DNA of 64,000 bases, taken from Anniella stebbinsi (taxonomy: Eukaryota > Chordata > Lepidosauria > Squamata > Anniellidae). Under the pieces are notes generated by a model, which saw only the letters and a program-made list of their open reading frames with translations, was not told the DNA's origin and made no database searches. Location: contig JARDYH010000001.1 of assembly GCA_029215795.1 (NCBI GenBank), positions 226,799,654-226,863,653 of the forward strand, written 5' to 3'. Below are positions 31,101 to 39,757 of the stretch, in pieces (position 1 is the first letter of the stretch; each line of letters starts with the position of its first letter). A program made the position numbers and the translations under genes.

Positions 31101-33535
31101 GGGGCTGTGTCAGTCAAATGCCGGGTTGACTATTAGTCCACTCAACGCCAGCCCCAACCACCCACAGTTATGTAGGAATATGTTGTGTGGGGAGTACCCA
31201 CAAAATAACCAACTGTGAGTTGGCTACTCAACCCACCATTGACTAAAGTGTTGTCCGAAACCAGCCAGTGTGTCCCCACCCCCTCATTCATTCACTTTAT
31301 TTGGGGTCCAACTGACCACAATGTTTTTTAGTTAAATGCTCACATTTTTTTAAAAAAGAAAAGCTCCATGGAAAGGAAGATAAAATGCCACCTCCATAGT
31401 ATAGTTTCTGAACCATTTCGCACTGAAGACAGTGGCAAAATTACCATTTATTTAAATGATGGCTGGATGGCACCCAATATTATAATTTTCTTCTGGAGGG
31501 GAAAAGCCTTGATAGCAAAGAAGATGTTTTTTTAATATTACTATGGAAACATGCATAGATTTACGCCCTAAGTGCATCATCATACAGGCTTAAATCCAAC
31601 ATTGTGATAGTGGACTTCCATTCATGCAATGGGACTTCTGCTTGTTCTCCTTCCCCCTGCACGTCCCCAGATCTGCTCCAGAGGGTCCATCAACCATTCC
31701 ACCAGTGGTTTCCATTCTTCAGGCAGACAGACAGCATTGGATCCTACTCACAGTCTTTTAAAACTAGTTATTATATCCCAGATTGGATGTGTAATTACAA
31801 TGACCACTGTTTGCCTTTTACAGAAAACCCTGCAGGAAAAGTTGGTAGAATTTCAGTCTCTGTGCTTACGAGAACACCACCTTGCTAATGGTAAGTCTGA
31901 CTGTTCTCTTATAGGAAGTAAGAAAGTATTGCTGCCCAGTTTCCTGTACAGAAATGATGCGAACTCATTCAATGTGTGTGAAGTTGCATAATGTCAATTT
32001 CGATTTGCCTTTCTTACCCCTGCAAATAAAAGCTTCGGAGGTAGCTGTATAGAAGAATATTGACCAGCTTTTTGTCCATTAATAAAGCATTTGCATGACT
32101 TGTATATATACAATTGTCTTTGGTACACGTTAGGAAGTAGTATTTTTATACACTTGAAATGAAAGTCTTCACTCTGCTGTTCTAATTTATTCTTTATTTT
32201 TGTTATTTGTTTTACTGATTTTTAAAATGTTATTGTATACTTTATTGTTGCTTTTAAAAAATAATAATAATTGTAAACCGCTTTGGGATTAAGATATATG
32301 AAGGATGGTATACAAATGCCTTAAATAAACGCACCAATCAATTTCCTGCCCACTTGTATCAACTTTTCTGGTTGATCTGGAAAATGAATATTTCCGTCAC
32401 ATCAGGACCCACAGAGTTAAAAAGGACTTGAACAAGAAGCAGAACAATGCAATTGATTTATGTGCAGTTGCTTAGGTTCCCCCCCCTCGTCAAATATGCA
32501 AATCTTCAGTTAAGCTCAACTCTAATTTGTACCTGAGAGGAGAAGGGAAACTTTGTGGGTAGAGAGGAGATGTGCATTGATGACCGGAAACTGCAAACAG
32601 AAAGAGTTGCAGTGAGGTACATTAGGTTGAGAGATAGTGATGGGCCCAATGTAACCTAGGGAGCATCATGCTGGGTAGGGAATTTGAGGCTGAATTCTCA
32701 CCAATTTTAGTCTACCCATCATTCACCTTAGCTTAGTATTATTTTTCCACTTGCTACAGCTAGGGAGCTGAGGCTGAGAGAGAGAGAGAGAGTGACTTCA
32801 CCGAGGTCACCTAGGGAAGTCATGGTAGAGGCAAAATTTGAGCCAGGGATTTCTCTCCTCTTTAGCCACTATGCTACATCAGCTGTCCCATTGATATGAT
32901 GTGTGCCCAGCAGAACACAGAAGTGCAACAGTCCCTTCCACCCAGCTTACAATGTCCTCTACTACTCAAATGATATTTCAGGAAGATCAAGGGTGGTACC
33001 TTATTCTTGCTTGTGCAAACTGAGGTTTCTGAGGATGTAATGCTTGTACCCTTCTACCTCTTTTCTAGGGGAAGTGGATTCGCCACTAGATTCTGTGGGA
33101 CTAGATTCTTCTAACTTATTTGGAGATGGTGTCGGGTCAGGGTCAGCTGTGACAAATAAAGCCCGATTTTCTAGCGAAAGCAGCTGCTTAAGCCGTTTGA
33201 GCTCCATGACTCTGGACAGTGAGGACAGCTTCTACCAAGCCTGTGATTTTGAGGATCTTGCTAATGGGGCTTTTAGTCGGCAGTCAAGCACAGAGGATGA
33301 CTGCTTCCTCCCAAGAGACACTGCTGTCACCGTTGTGAAGACTTCACTGAGAAGGCACAGAAGCATCAGCGTGACTAGCAGCGGGTCTGCATCCCCCTCG
33401 TGGGATCAAGGCAACACCTCAAACATTTTTGGGACGCTCCCACGGAAAAGCAGAAAGAGTAGCATTCGAAAGCGGCTGTTGAATTTCATCCCTGGCCTTC
33501 ACCGAGCAGTGGAAGAGGAAGAAAGTCGTGTCTGA
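16580..33535 (+). CDS. CYTIP: Cytohesin-interacting protein, complete, 8 coding exons
   Basis: Joined exons 16580-16750, 19781-19830, 21873-21927, 23449-23551, 23679-23772, 25282-25351, 31824-31890 and 33069-33535 give 358 residues and a stop, with every junction GT-AG and in phase; the human protein is about the same length. It is known as a blood-cell PDZ adaptor that binds cytohesin-1 and moves it away from the membrane, lowering integrin adhesion. Visible parts: N-terminal tail MSLKRLIQQ; PDZ domain about 78-163 with the binding loop TFGFEI (86-91) and SINGMS; a coiled coil about 166-201 with leucines every seven residues (166, 173, 180, 194, 201; lysine at 187), the cytohesin-binding part; a serine-rich tail with SSESSC and SSMTLDSED; and a conserved end FGTLPRKSRK ... 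NFIPGLHRAVEEE. It ends E-S-R-V, a class I PDZ ligand. Identity is strong from domain order, exon structure and conserved tail. Confidence 0.95.
17211..17251. repeat. (TAA)n microsatellite in CYTIP intron 1
   Basis: About 13 units. It gives spurious poly-N, poly-I and poly-Y frames. Confidence 0.95.
17961..18284. mobile_element. Harbinger-like MITE, TTTTCTACATGA family, in CYTIP intron 1
   Basis: It starts AGCTTTTCTACATGAAGCAG and ends with the inverted TTTATAGAAAAGCT. It shares internal wording with 45438-45784 (TATTGTGAGCTTGTGAT, GGTCCTCCAG). Target duplication is not clear. Confidence 0.55.
19115..19510 (+). mobile_element. CR1/L3-type LINE 3' UTR remnant in CYTIP intron 1
   Basis: It ends with CTTGACCTGATCCAGCAGGG and CTCTTTGAATATTCTTATGTTCC, the usual terminal words of L3-like elements. 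The upstream part is diverged. No coding part is recognisable. The interval 18285-19114 shows nothing I can name. Confidence 0.6.
19781..19830 (+). CDS. CYTIP: CYTIP coding exon 2 (residues 58-74)
   Basis: A 50-nt exon encoding IALSRMSSLGDSSGPQ plus two bases of an arginine codon, equivalent to the family LALTRSSSLSDF region. Acceptor TTTCTAG, donor AAG|GTAATA. It is too short to show as an open frame by itself. Confidence 0.88.
20577..20822. mobile_element. MITE with CTCCATCACACC inverted ends, CYTIP intron 2
   Basis: The left end GGCTCCATCACACCAGCGAT and the right end AGGTGTGATGGAGCT are inverted repeats, and CATAG lies on both sides. The same family occurs at 51759-52409, with long shared stretches such as CTGGATTATTTTCCCTAAGC. 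Superfamily unclear. Confidence 0.65.
21080..21570. other. GC-rich intronic stretch, unnamed repeat candidate
   Basis: It is clearly more GC-rich than its surroundings, with a G10 run near 21351-21360 and terminal-looking words CAATCCTCCCCCTCCCTCTC. The boundaries and family are not clear. It is not coding: frames here are short and match nothing. Confidence 0.35.
21873..21927 (+). CDS. CYTIP: CYTIP coding exon 3 (start of PDZ domain, residues 74-92)
   Basis: A 55-nt exon completing arginine 74 and encoding KSLKILKEDNETFGFEIQ. The NETFGFEIQ stretch is the PDZ carboxylate-binding loop. Acceptor AATGCAG, donor CAG|GTGAGG, phase 0. Confidence 0.92.
22107..22189. repeat. (CT)n(CA)n compound microsatellite, CYTIP intron 3
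   Basis: About 22 CT units directly followed by about 19 CA units, 180 bp after exon 3. Confidence 0.95.
22925..22995. repeat. Half copy of the AGACAGAAAA palindromic repeat
   Basis: ATGCTGGAAGTTGTAGG then TTTTCTCTGTCTAAATATGC and TAGGGTTGCACCTTAAG match the right half of 45006-45125. The next 230 bp (to about 23225) include a pair of TTATTCTTCAAAGTAGC / GCTACTTTGAAGAATAA inverted words and may be another short transposon. Confidence 0.5.
23020..23180. repeat. Inverted-repeat structure in CYTIP intron 3
   Basis: TTTTATTCTTCAAAGTAGC (about 23026-23044) is exactly inverted at about 23157-23175. The pair encloses about 110 bp. This could be a short MITE or a chance survivor of one. No target duplication was found. 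Confidence 0.5.
23449..23551 (+). CDS. CYTIP: CYTIP coding exon 4 (PDZ core, residues 93-127)
   Basis: Encodes VLPFQHQSNN ... YVCKVKEGSPAFLSGLQS. The EGSPAxxxGLQ stretch is the conserved PDZ turn and helix A. Acceptor ATTTACAG, donor GCG|GTAACT, phase 1. Confidence 0.92.
23552..23678 (+). other. CYTIP intron 4, only 127 bp, with a C20 tract
   Basis: The shortest intron of the gene. A pure run of 20 C (23576-23595) lies 24 nt after the donor. The opposite strand is a G20 run. Confidence 0.85.
23679..23772 (+). CDS. CYTIP: CYTIP coding exon 5 (PDZ core, residues 127-158)
   Basis: Encodes GYILTSINGMSTERLCRKEM and VDLMKSSGNHL. The ILTSING segment is the usual PDZ strand ending in NG, and the rest is helix B. 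Acceptor GTCACAG, donor AAG|GTAATC, phase 2. Confidence 0.92.
24185..24290. repeat. Imperfect hairpin in CYTIP intron 5
   Basis: CTTGTTTCCTAGCAGAATTGG and the later CCAGTTCTGCTGGGAAACAAG form an imperfect inverted pair about 30 bp apart, with GCACGAGG / CACACGAGG near the outside. Family unknown. Confidence 0.5.
24659..24790. repeat. Short palindromic repeat (TTTTGGACTACAA family)
   Basis: It carries ACAACTACATTTCCCAGCAT and the inverted GGGAGTTGAAATCCAAAATA, ending GGCACCAGATTGGGGAAAGC, as in the other copies. Confidence 0.6.
24885..25025 (+). mobile_element. L3-type LINE 3' tail, short
   Basis: GGGCTGGACTAGATGTAGCT and TGACCTGATCCTGCATAGCC then CTTCTTACGTTG match L3-like 3' termini. Confidence 0.5.
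25083..25108. repeat. (ATC)n microsatellite, CYTIP intron 5
   Basis: About 8 units. Confidence 0.9.
25282..25351 (+). CDS. CYTIP: CYTIP coding exon 6 (end of PDZ and start of coiled coil, residues 158-181)
   Basis: Encodes LVIVNEALILKRTELETKLR and FLK. ILKRTELE is conserved in the family. Acceptor TTTACAG, donor AAG|GTACTA, phase 0. Confidence 0.92.
26460..26779. mobile_element. Palindromic hAT-like MITE, 320 bp, inside CYTIP intron 6
   Basis: Ends TAGGCTGACC and GGTCACCCTA with an exact 8-bp duplication GGTACTAC (26452-26459, 26780-26787). It is the same size and layout as the copy at 15696. It would be transcribed within CYTIP pre-mRNA and could fold to a stem of about 140 bp. The interval 25352-26451 shows only a (TAATA)-rich patch near 25440 and some local ATTTGCCA...GGCA-type repetition near 26090-26350. 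Confidence 0.9.
27035..27112 (+). mobile_element. L2-like 3' tail
   Basis: TATATGAACCGCTTAGGGG and TTAGTGGTATATAACTATCA followed by AAATAAATAAAAAA are the usual terminal words of L2-like LINEs or their SINE partners. Confidence 0.55.
27268..27405. repeat. Short palindromic repeat (TTTTGGACTACAA family)
   Basis: CTAATGCCCTCCAGATGTTT at one end, ATGGGAGTTGAAGTCCAAAG and AGAAGGCACCAG toward the other. Confidence 0.65.
27728..27750. repeat. G-rich tract
   Basis: About 20 G with one interrupting C; intronic. A second, half copy of the palindromic family lies at 27843-27910 (TTTTGGACTACAATTCCCAG). Confidence 0.85.
28824..28965. repeat. Degraded palindromic repeat copy
   Basis: GCCTTCCTCAACTTGGTTCC at the left and GGAGGGCAGCAGTTGGAAAA at the right fit the family's outer words; the centre holds a small direct repeat (GCCCACATGGCCTTTGCCC). 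The remaining intron to 29811 shows no recognisable element. Confidence 0.45.
29812..30002 (+). mobile_element. tRNA-derived SINE (second squamate type)
   Basis: Box A-like TAGCTGAGTGAAAGAGCA and box B-like CATTCGATCCCCGGCATCTC, then GCTGGGAAAAACCCTGCCTGG, CAGTCAGTGTTAACAATACT and GCAAGGCAGCTTCTTATGT. A better copy is at 50961. Confidence 0.8.
30452..30535 (+). mobile_element. L2-like tail with (AAAT)n
   Basis: TTGGGCGGTATATAAATGTA followed by AAATAAATAAATGAATG units. Confidence 0.65.
30726..31266. mobile_element. Harbinger-like MITE, long form (541 bp), in CYTIP intron 6
   Basis: Ends GGCTGGTTTCGGACAACAC and GTGTTGTCCGAAACCAGCC are perfect 19-bp inverted repeats, with AGT on both sides (30723-30725, 31267-31269). 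It shares CTCCCCACACAACATA-type wording, in reverse, with the 11708 and 49195 copies, but has no telomere-like tract and a longer middle with GC-rich sequence. Confidence 0.8.
31824..31890 (+). CDS. CYTIP: CYTIP coding exon 7 (coiled coil, residues 182-204)
   Basis: Encodes KTLQEKLVEFQSLCLREHHL and AN, matching the family's LKQKWVEYRSLQLQEHRL block. Acceptor TTTTACAG, donor ATG|GTAAGT, phase 1. Confidence 0.92.
32215..32335 (+). mobile_element. L2-like 3' tail, CYTIP intron 7
   Basis: TTGTAAACCGCTTTGGGATT and GGTATACAAATGCCTTAAAT. The rest of intron 7 is unremarkable except for the SINE-like piece below. Confidence 0.6.
32755..32885 (-). mobile_element. tRNA-derived SINE fragment, inverted
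   Basis: GAGGTCACCTAGGGAAGTCA, GAGCCAGGGATTTCTC and TAGCCACTATGCTACATCAG are the complement of the box B and head region of a Sauria- or MIR-like SINE. Confidence 0.5.
33069..33535 (+). CDS. CYTIP: CYTIP terminal coding exon 8 (residues 204-358 and stop)
   Basis: Acceptor TTTTCTAG. Encodes the serine-rich regulatory tail: RFSSESSC, LSSMTLDSEDSFYQ, GAFSRQSSTEDDCF, a basic patch TSLRRHRSIS, then FGTLPRKSRKSSIRKRLL and NFIPGLHRAVEEE. The stop TGA is at 33533-33535. RRHRS and RKSS look like basophilic kinase sites, an inference from sequence only. Confidence 0.95.
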
Positions 33536-34250
33536 CAACTGGAACACATTCAGAACTGAATATTTGGTTGAAAATTTGGGCAGCAACCTGCAGCTTTGAA
33601 ACCATGCAGTGCCTGCACGTCAGATTGTCATTCAGGGAAATCAACAGAGGTGAAACAGTTCAGACTGCAAGACTTATTCCCCCCCCTCCCCCGCCCCCGA
33701 AAGAGCCTCAAGACTACACACAGCACTGGCATTATATATATTCATATATATATGAATTTTTGAATTATTATTTTGTGGGGGAGAAGGATAGTAAGGATTC
33801 TCTAATAACATCAGTACAATGTGGGCTGACATGATTAGTATACAGTATATGCTAGGGACTAATATTTCATGAAGTTACTTCTTCCCCAAGTCTTTAGCTA
33901 GCTGCTAATAAGAAAATTAGACATATTTATTTTCTAGATAAGGAAAACAAAGGCCCAGTTCACACACTTGGTACTACAAGAATATTTCCTTCGCACAGAT
34001 ATTAAAGGATCATGGTTGCCCATCGTTGGTATTGTATCCCTTCATGATCACATGGAAGAAGCCTGGCCAGTCCTACCATTAGACAGAGGGAGGCAGCCAC
34101 ATTAGGCAGCAGGTGTCCAGAGCTTCTTGTAGAAAATACAGCACTGTAAGACAAAGTGTTTTACTAGAAATGTTTTTATCTTTTTGTAAATATATTTGAA
34201 ATGGTATTACACCTGTACATTTGAATACCCGCTTTTAAGAATAGAAAAAC
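33536..34250 (+). other. CYTIP: Probable CYTIP 3' UTR (end not fixed)
   Basis: The part to about 33972 is present, diverged, in the duplicate at 41911-42748, so it was linked to the exon when copied. ATTAAA occurs at 34001-34006; the first AATAAA I found after the stop is at 35044-35049. TTTTTGTAAATATATTTGAAA at about 34181-34201 is typical late 3' UTR sequence. Which signal is used cannot be told from sequence alone. Confidence 0.45.
34071..34130. repeat. Short repeat with TTAGGCAGAGTGAGGCAG wording
   Basis: Related pieces occur at 35616-35670, 62536-62590 and loosely at 17115-17160. Unnamed low-copy or short interspersed sequence. Confidence 0.45.
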
Positions 34251-36064
34251 TACTATTTGAATTTCAAAAAAGAATCTCAAAGGTCGTCACCAATTTGCAA
34301 ATATTAGAGGACGCTCATCAAAATTTAAAAACAACAACAGAAAAAATTAAAGCTCAAACATGCTAAAAAAAATAAGATACTAAATTTCAATATCCAAATT
34401 GAAATACCTGAATTTTTGAGATTTGGATTTCTACACGTATGATTTGAAAATGCTTATGTAGGCCCATTTCTGAAGCTACGTGGGTCTGTGCTTGGGAAAG
34501 GAAATCTCCTGGGAACTCTGGGCTCTTTTGAGCAAGGATGTCAAACCTGTTTCAGCCTGAGAGCCGAATTCAATTTCAGAGAGGCTCTCAGGAGCCACCT
34601 TCCAATGGTGGGTGGTCCAAGGGTAAAAGGGGTGGAGTAAAAAATGCCAGCCTATTTAAAATTAAAGCTTTTACTGCTAGTAAACAAGCCTTAGGGGAGG
34701 CATTTCAGCAATGAGGGGAAAATGCGCAAAGGCCTGGAAACCATCACATGATCAGGGCTCAGAGGAAGGGGTGGGGCTAAAGGAAGGGGTGTGGTCATCT
34801 GGGGAACCTGAGAGGACCAGATTGGGACCCCAGGTGGGCAGGATTTGGTCCGTGAGCCTTAGGTTCGACACCTTGCTCTAGAGGAAGAATGGAGTACAAA
34901 TATAGCAAACATATAAATCTTATTTGTTTTGGAATATTTATTATTTTTCCTTTGAGACAGACCAGATCATATGATGCATGAGATGGTACGAGGCCAATAA
35001 TCGTTGTTTCAATGTAGTCATTTTTCCACCTGGAAATCAAGGAAATAAAAATCACCATGTTGTTGCCACTTTTCGTATTACTTCTAGCTGACTGTACGCA
35101 GCAATTCCATCTTTCTTTTCAACCCATCAAGACATATTCATGGAGTTTAGTACATGTTAACTTGAATGGGAATATGGTTTTAATTTCAAATACACTGATC
35201 AGGAAACAATTTCCAATTAAATTAGGGGGACATGCTTTCCAAATAAAATAAATAAACAGGTTTTATCACTGTGATTGTGTACTGTAGTCAGGAAGAAGGA
35301 ATGAGAGGAGGGAATCTTGTACTGCACTTGCAATGGAGGAGATGGCTTCTAGAACCCCGGCATGTTGTATTGTTACCTTGATAGTAGCTGAGACTTTGGC
35401 CAGATCTACACCAAGCAGGATATGACACTTTGAAAACATTTCAAAAACTATAGATGGAGTGTGTCCTGGTCCCCAACAGTTGTCACTACTGTTATAAACC
35501 ATTTTAAAGCAATATGTAGATCCTGCCACAATCTCTCTTTCCTGTTGCCTCAAAGTCCTCTACCCTTCTTTCTCTCCCACAGTCCTCAGGCAAAATGAAC
35601 CAGAAGCAGGGCCAGCCCTACCCTTAGGCAGAGTGAGGCAGCCTCCTCAGGCGGCAGATGCTGGAGGGGCAGGGAATGGTGGCAAGGTACCGGATGACAG
35701 AGTTAGTCTGCCTGCCCTCCACATAGTCTGCCTGCCCTCCACAGCCTGAGCGTCCTGTTGGGAGTACTGAAGTAACATTCAACTTCCAATCCAGCTGACT
35801 TTTGTATCAAAATGGGGAGGGGGTATCATTTTGTCCTTTGCCTTAGGCAGAAAAATGTCTTTTTGCTGATAGCCCTGATGAGGACGTGATTTGTATTTAT
35901 TAGGAAAGTGATTTGATTATTTTCTTCTGATCCTTTCATGTGTTCTAGTAGAGCCTACTAGAAGCCATCTTCCATGGCACGACCTGAAGTCATGTAATGC
36001 AACAACCTTGCTGAAGCTAAGCAGGCCTGGATCTGGTCTGGATGGGAGATTGTGTGGGAACCTT
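34251..36064. other. Intergenic, downstream of CYTIP
   Basis: No gene is recognised. It holds a tandem duplication of GTCTGCCTGCCCTCCACA near 35706-35742 and an unnamed element-like stretch at 35390-35525 (CCAGATCTACACCAAGCAGG, inverted wording of 20490-20555). Confidence 0.45.
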
Positions 36065-36141
36065 GTATCTGACCTTTGAGGGCCCAAACAGACATTGCTT
36101 TACATATCTGACCTTTGAGGGCCCAAACAGACACTGCTTTA
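36065..36141. repeat. Tandem duplication, 39-41 bp unit
   Basis: TATCTGACCTTTGAGGGCCC AAACAGACA(T/C)TGCTTTA occurs twice back to back. Confidence 0.85.
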
Positions 36142-36150
36142 AGGTAGGTG

Positions 36151-36322
36151 CAGGTGACCAGATACAAAAGAGGACAGGGCTCCTGCAGCTTTAACGACTG
36201 TGATGAAGAGGAAATTTCACCAGGTGCTGCATGCATACAAATGACACCTGCTGAAATTCCTCTTTTCTACCCAACTGTTAAAGATACAGGAGCCCTGTCC
36301 TCCTTTCCATATGGTCATCCTG
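36151..36322. mobile_element. Monomer form of the palindromic MITE (172 bp)
   Basis: It starts CAGGTGACCAGATACAAAAG and ends CATATGGTCATCCTG, so it has imperfect inverted ends of about 45 bp but only one body. Its length and sequence correspond to the first 172 bp of the 320-bp element in reverse. No clear target duplication; a palindromic repeat abuts its right end. Confidence 0.7.
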
Positions 36323-36324
36323 GA

Positions 36325-36425
36325 CTACAACTCCCATCAGGCCCAGCCAGCATAGCCAATGGTGAGGAATTGTAGCTGTAGTCCAAAACATCTGGAGGGC
36401 AGCAGATTGGGGAAGGCAGCTCAAG
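36325..36425. repeat. Short palindromic repeat (TTTTGGACTACAA family)
   Basis: GGACTACAACTCCCATCAGG, CCAGCCAGCATAGCCAATGG, then GTAGTCCAAAACATCTGGAG inverted. Confidence 0.7.
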
Positions 36426-36863
36426 GCTTTGGTGAGAAGATGTATTATTCAGTTTCTTTACAGCTGCAGGTTGAATATAGCAAGGGAGAGAGGAAGTGGT
36501 TTCCTGTCATACCACTATGCAAACATCAGCCGTTGCCACAGTAACAGGGCCTTACGATAATGCATAATGCTGACGCAGGGACTGTCAACTGTCAGTTGCT
36601 ATGACTGGGTAAAGGACCTATGGGCAGAAAGAACACGAGCAAGGGAAGATCAGCATGGGCCTGACTGGATGTAAATGGTTGTTAATAACTCTTTGCTTTA
36701 TTCTGGCAGTATCAGATTGAGCCCTCTTCCCCCTTTCAATGGTTAGAGTGTGCAGTGAATTTTCACCATGAAACTAAAAGAATAATAAAATATAAAAAGG
36801 AAATAAAATCTTCCCAAGGGTCTAACATGTACTTGGAGACTGTCAATATGCCCTATTTACCTG

Positions 36864-36986
36864 CACGGTGGTGCTGTGTCGTTTATACGATGCAGCTGCC
36901 AATTTGCAGCCACCACGGGGCTTTTCCCTGAAGCTGCGGATTTAAAAAGTCAGGGACTTATTGTGACTTTTTGCTTTGCTGTGAGG
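36864..36986 (+). repeat. Interspersed repeat, second copy of the 498-628 type
   Basis: Shares GCAGCCACCACGGGGCTTTT and TATTGTGACTTTTTGCTTTG with the minus strand of 498-628. Confidence 0.5.
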
Positions 36987-38645
36987 CACTCTAAGAACAA
37001 ATCACAACCACTGATAGATCACCAGAAGAGTAGGAAGCCCGGGCAGAGGGCAGGGGGTGGTCCCGATGTACCAAATGGCCGCTGGAAGGCCCGCATTCCC
37101 TCCTACCATGGGGATTAATTGTCTCCACCCAAAGCTGCAGGAAGAATGCAAGGCTGAAGTGGCGCTGTGAAGACAACCCCCCAAGACATTGATTTGGTTT
37201 GCATGATCACCACAGCCCACCATGACTTACTAGGTAACCTGTTACGCTGGGCATTTGGATCAGTAACCTGTTCTCAGCTCAAAAAATGTGAACAAGATCA
37301 TGTATTTTAGTGGAAATGTGTACAAAAATGCATATTTTATGGAGAGACGTGCAATTTAAATTCAAATTTGCATGCTTTTTTGTAATTGCAGAAAATGGGA
37401 TGGATTGCACACATGGGAAACTGACATGGACCAGAAATAGGCACATCTGCCCACGCTTACCCTGAATTAGATGTTTCACAGTAGGGGTGCAGAACCCCAA
37501 GCCTGGGGTTCCAATCTGGCCTGCTTGGTTTTCCCAGAGGGCCATGCCTTCTTGGTTTGGCCCCGCCCCTTTCATTCTACCATCTATCATTTGCCAGTTT
37601 CCCAGCTTTTGTGGAGTTTCCCCCTCTGTCTAAAAGTTGAAATAACTCTTCTAAGCCTCAGTTCCTGGCCATAAGCGCTTGAAGCTAAAATATACTGGTA
37701 TTTTTGATCCTGCCCATTTTGCCTTTGGCCCCACCCACCATGGGAAAGCACCCCCGAAGTGCTTTCCCAAAATGGGCTGAAGGAGGTCCAATGCCCCTGT
37801 TTTACAGCAAACAACAGCACACCCATTCTGGCTCATATTGTGGTATGATGTGTACATCAAGATATTCAGGGCTTTCTGATGTGGGCGATAAGAGAAACAG
37901 GAAGTGGGTGTCAGCGTTACATGGGAGGATGCTTAAAATGGTTCACTTGAAATCAGGCATGGTTTTACCACAATAGGGAGGGTGTCTTTGAACAAGCTGG
38001 AGGTAGGTGACCGTTGTTTTAGAGTTTTGAATTTGAGATGATGTTACATCTTTGTCCATATGGATACACACTGATCCCATTAATGTCTGGTAAAAGGGAT
38101 TTTCCATTTTTTGTAGTGCTTCAAAACTACGCAGAATTTTTGTTTGGCCCGAGATACAATAGTGAGACCTCTCTCCACTTGAAAAGTGAGTTTATATTAT
38201 GGTAATAATGCATCTATCACACCAGCTGTCTTAAAAACTATTGGCTGCCTCCATCCATGGCATGAAACAAAGTACAATGAAAAGATTTTGTAAGATTACA
38301 CCGAGGAGTAAACAGCTGGAATGGCTTATGTGCAATATGTTCTTTGGCAGCAATCTTATGCACATTTATCCAGGAGTTAATAGATATGTTTAGGATGCCA
38401 GTGTTATTCTCTATGGCAAGGGGATATATCTCTATGAGGGCAACTCCCCATGTTTACCTATTTAACAAGGTCTATTCATGTGTACTATTTTTATTTAAAT
38501 AGAAAGACTGCAAAATTAAACATTGAAAATTATGGCAATACTAGTGGGCCAGAAATAAGGGCCTTGAAGCCAACCTTAAAATCATACATGGTGAATAGAG
38601 CCTTAAAATTGCAGGTTTGACATGCATTCACAAAGAGTCCATGCG
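36987..38645. other. Intergenic, nothing recognised
   Basis: Several short frames occur but none shows a family match, conserved motif or splice context. Confidence 0.45.
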
Positions 38646-39757
38646 TATTCTAATTGCTAATAAGGGTAACCCCATTGTCTTGGTCAGAGCATTTCCTGGT
38701 GAAATTTGAACTTATGGCATTAGTTCCCTCCTGCGGGTGTGGGGGATCCATTTGGATGGTCCATCCCAAGAGATTGATTCAATGGATTTCTGAAAGCTCT
38801 TGGGGGTTTTTCCAGTGGAGAAAACTGGGGACCTAGCTGAAGCCCTATTTTCGCTGTGGAACAGTGAGACATGGAGGCCCATTGACTTGATTGCACTTGA
38901 GTGCCCTCTCCAGTGCTGTGGAGCCTGCTCTGCTCCCTCTATGAGCTACGGTCAATGAAACAGGCTGGTTGTCGGCCAGAGAGCAAATGGTATAAGACTC
39001 AAAGTGAAGATGACCAATTACGCTCTAGAGTGCATAATCATGCCTATTGTGTGGTGGTTTGGGCAGCAAAGAAGGATTACTTTGCTGTCTCTATTGTGTC
39101 CCTGAGTAGCCATCCAGCAGAACTCTTTTGGGTGGTCTGGAGGCTGTTGACACTGAGGACAAAATTGTTCATCTCTGCAGTGAAGTTGAAGCTGTTGTTA
39201 GTGCAGTTCCAGGCCCTTTCTACAGCAAAGGGATGTAGAGGGAGGGAGGCCAATCCCGGAAGTACCTGATACACACCATCGGTGCACAGGAAGGGAGGGA
39301 GGGCGATCCCAGAAGTACCTAATACACACCATCAGCGCACAGGGACCAGCTGGGAGCCATTCCAGGCCAACAGCCTGGTGTAGAAACAGCCCCAGTTGAG
39401 TTGTCTGACACCACTATCTGCCCGATATTGTGGGATCAGTTCCAGTTGCTGCAGCCTAATGGTGTGGACAAGATGCTTGCAGCGATGCGTCCTCCCATGT
39501 GCCCTCTTGAATCTTGCCCATCCTGGCTAATAAAAGCTAGCTGAGGGAATATGACTGGGTAGATCCAGAGTGTGGTGAATGTTTATATATGTGAAGGTGT
39601 GATTCCCGCTGTCCTTAGGGAAGAAGTAGTGTGACCACTCCAGAAGAAGCCCACTCTGGACCCAATGGTTTTAGTCAACTACCACCCAGTTGCTAATACC
39701 CCTTTCTTAGAGAGGATTGTAGCGAGAAAACTACAGGGACTCTTGGAGGATTCTGAT
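38646..39757 (+). mobile_element. L2-clade LINE fragment, endonuclease end to start of reverse transcriptase
   Basis: Broken frames give, in order, SWSEHFLVKFEL (end of the endonuclease), KWYKTQSEDDQLRS ... AAKKDYFAVSIVSLSSHPAE with LFWVV (linker), then PSWLIKA, NVYICEGVIPAVL, and PLQKKPTLDP followed by VNYHPVANTPFLERIVA (first reverse transcriptase block, normally NYRPVSNLPFL). This is the L2 order. It has stop codons and frameshifts and a 50-bp tandem duplication at 39238-39345. It ends abruptly where a CR1/L3 sequence begins. Confidence 0.7.
39238..39345. repeat. Tandem duplication, about 55 bp unit, inside the L2 fragment
   Basis: Two units share AAGTACCT(G/A)ATACACACCATC and GCACAGG. 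Confidence 0.8.
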
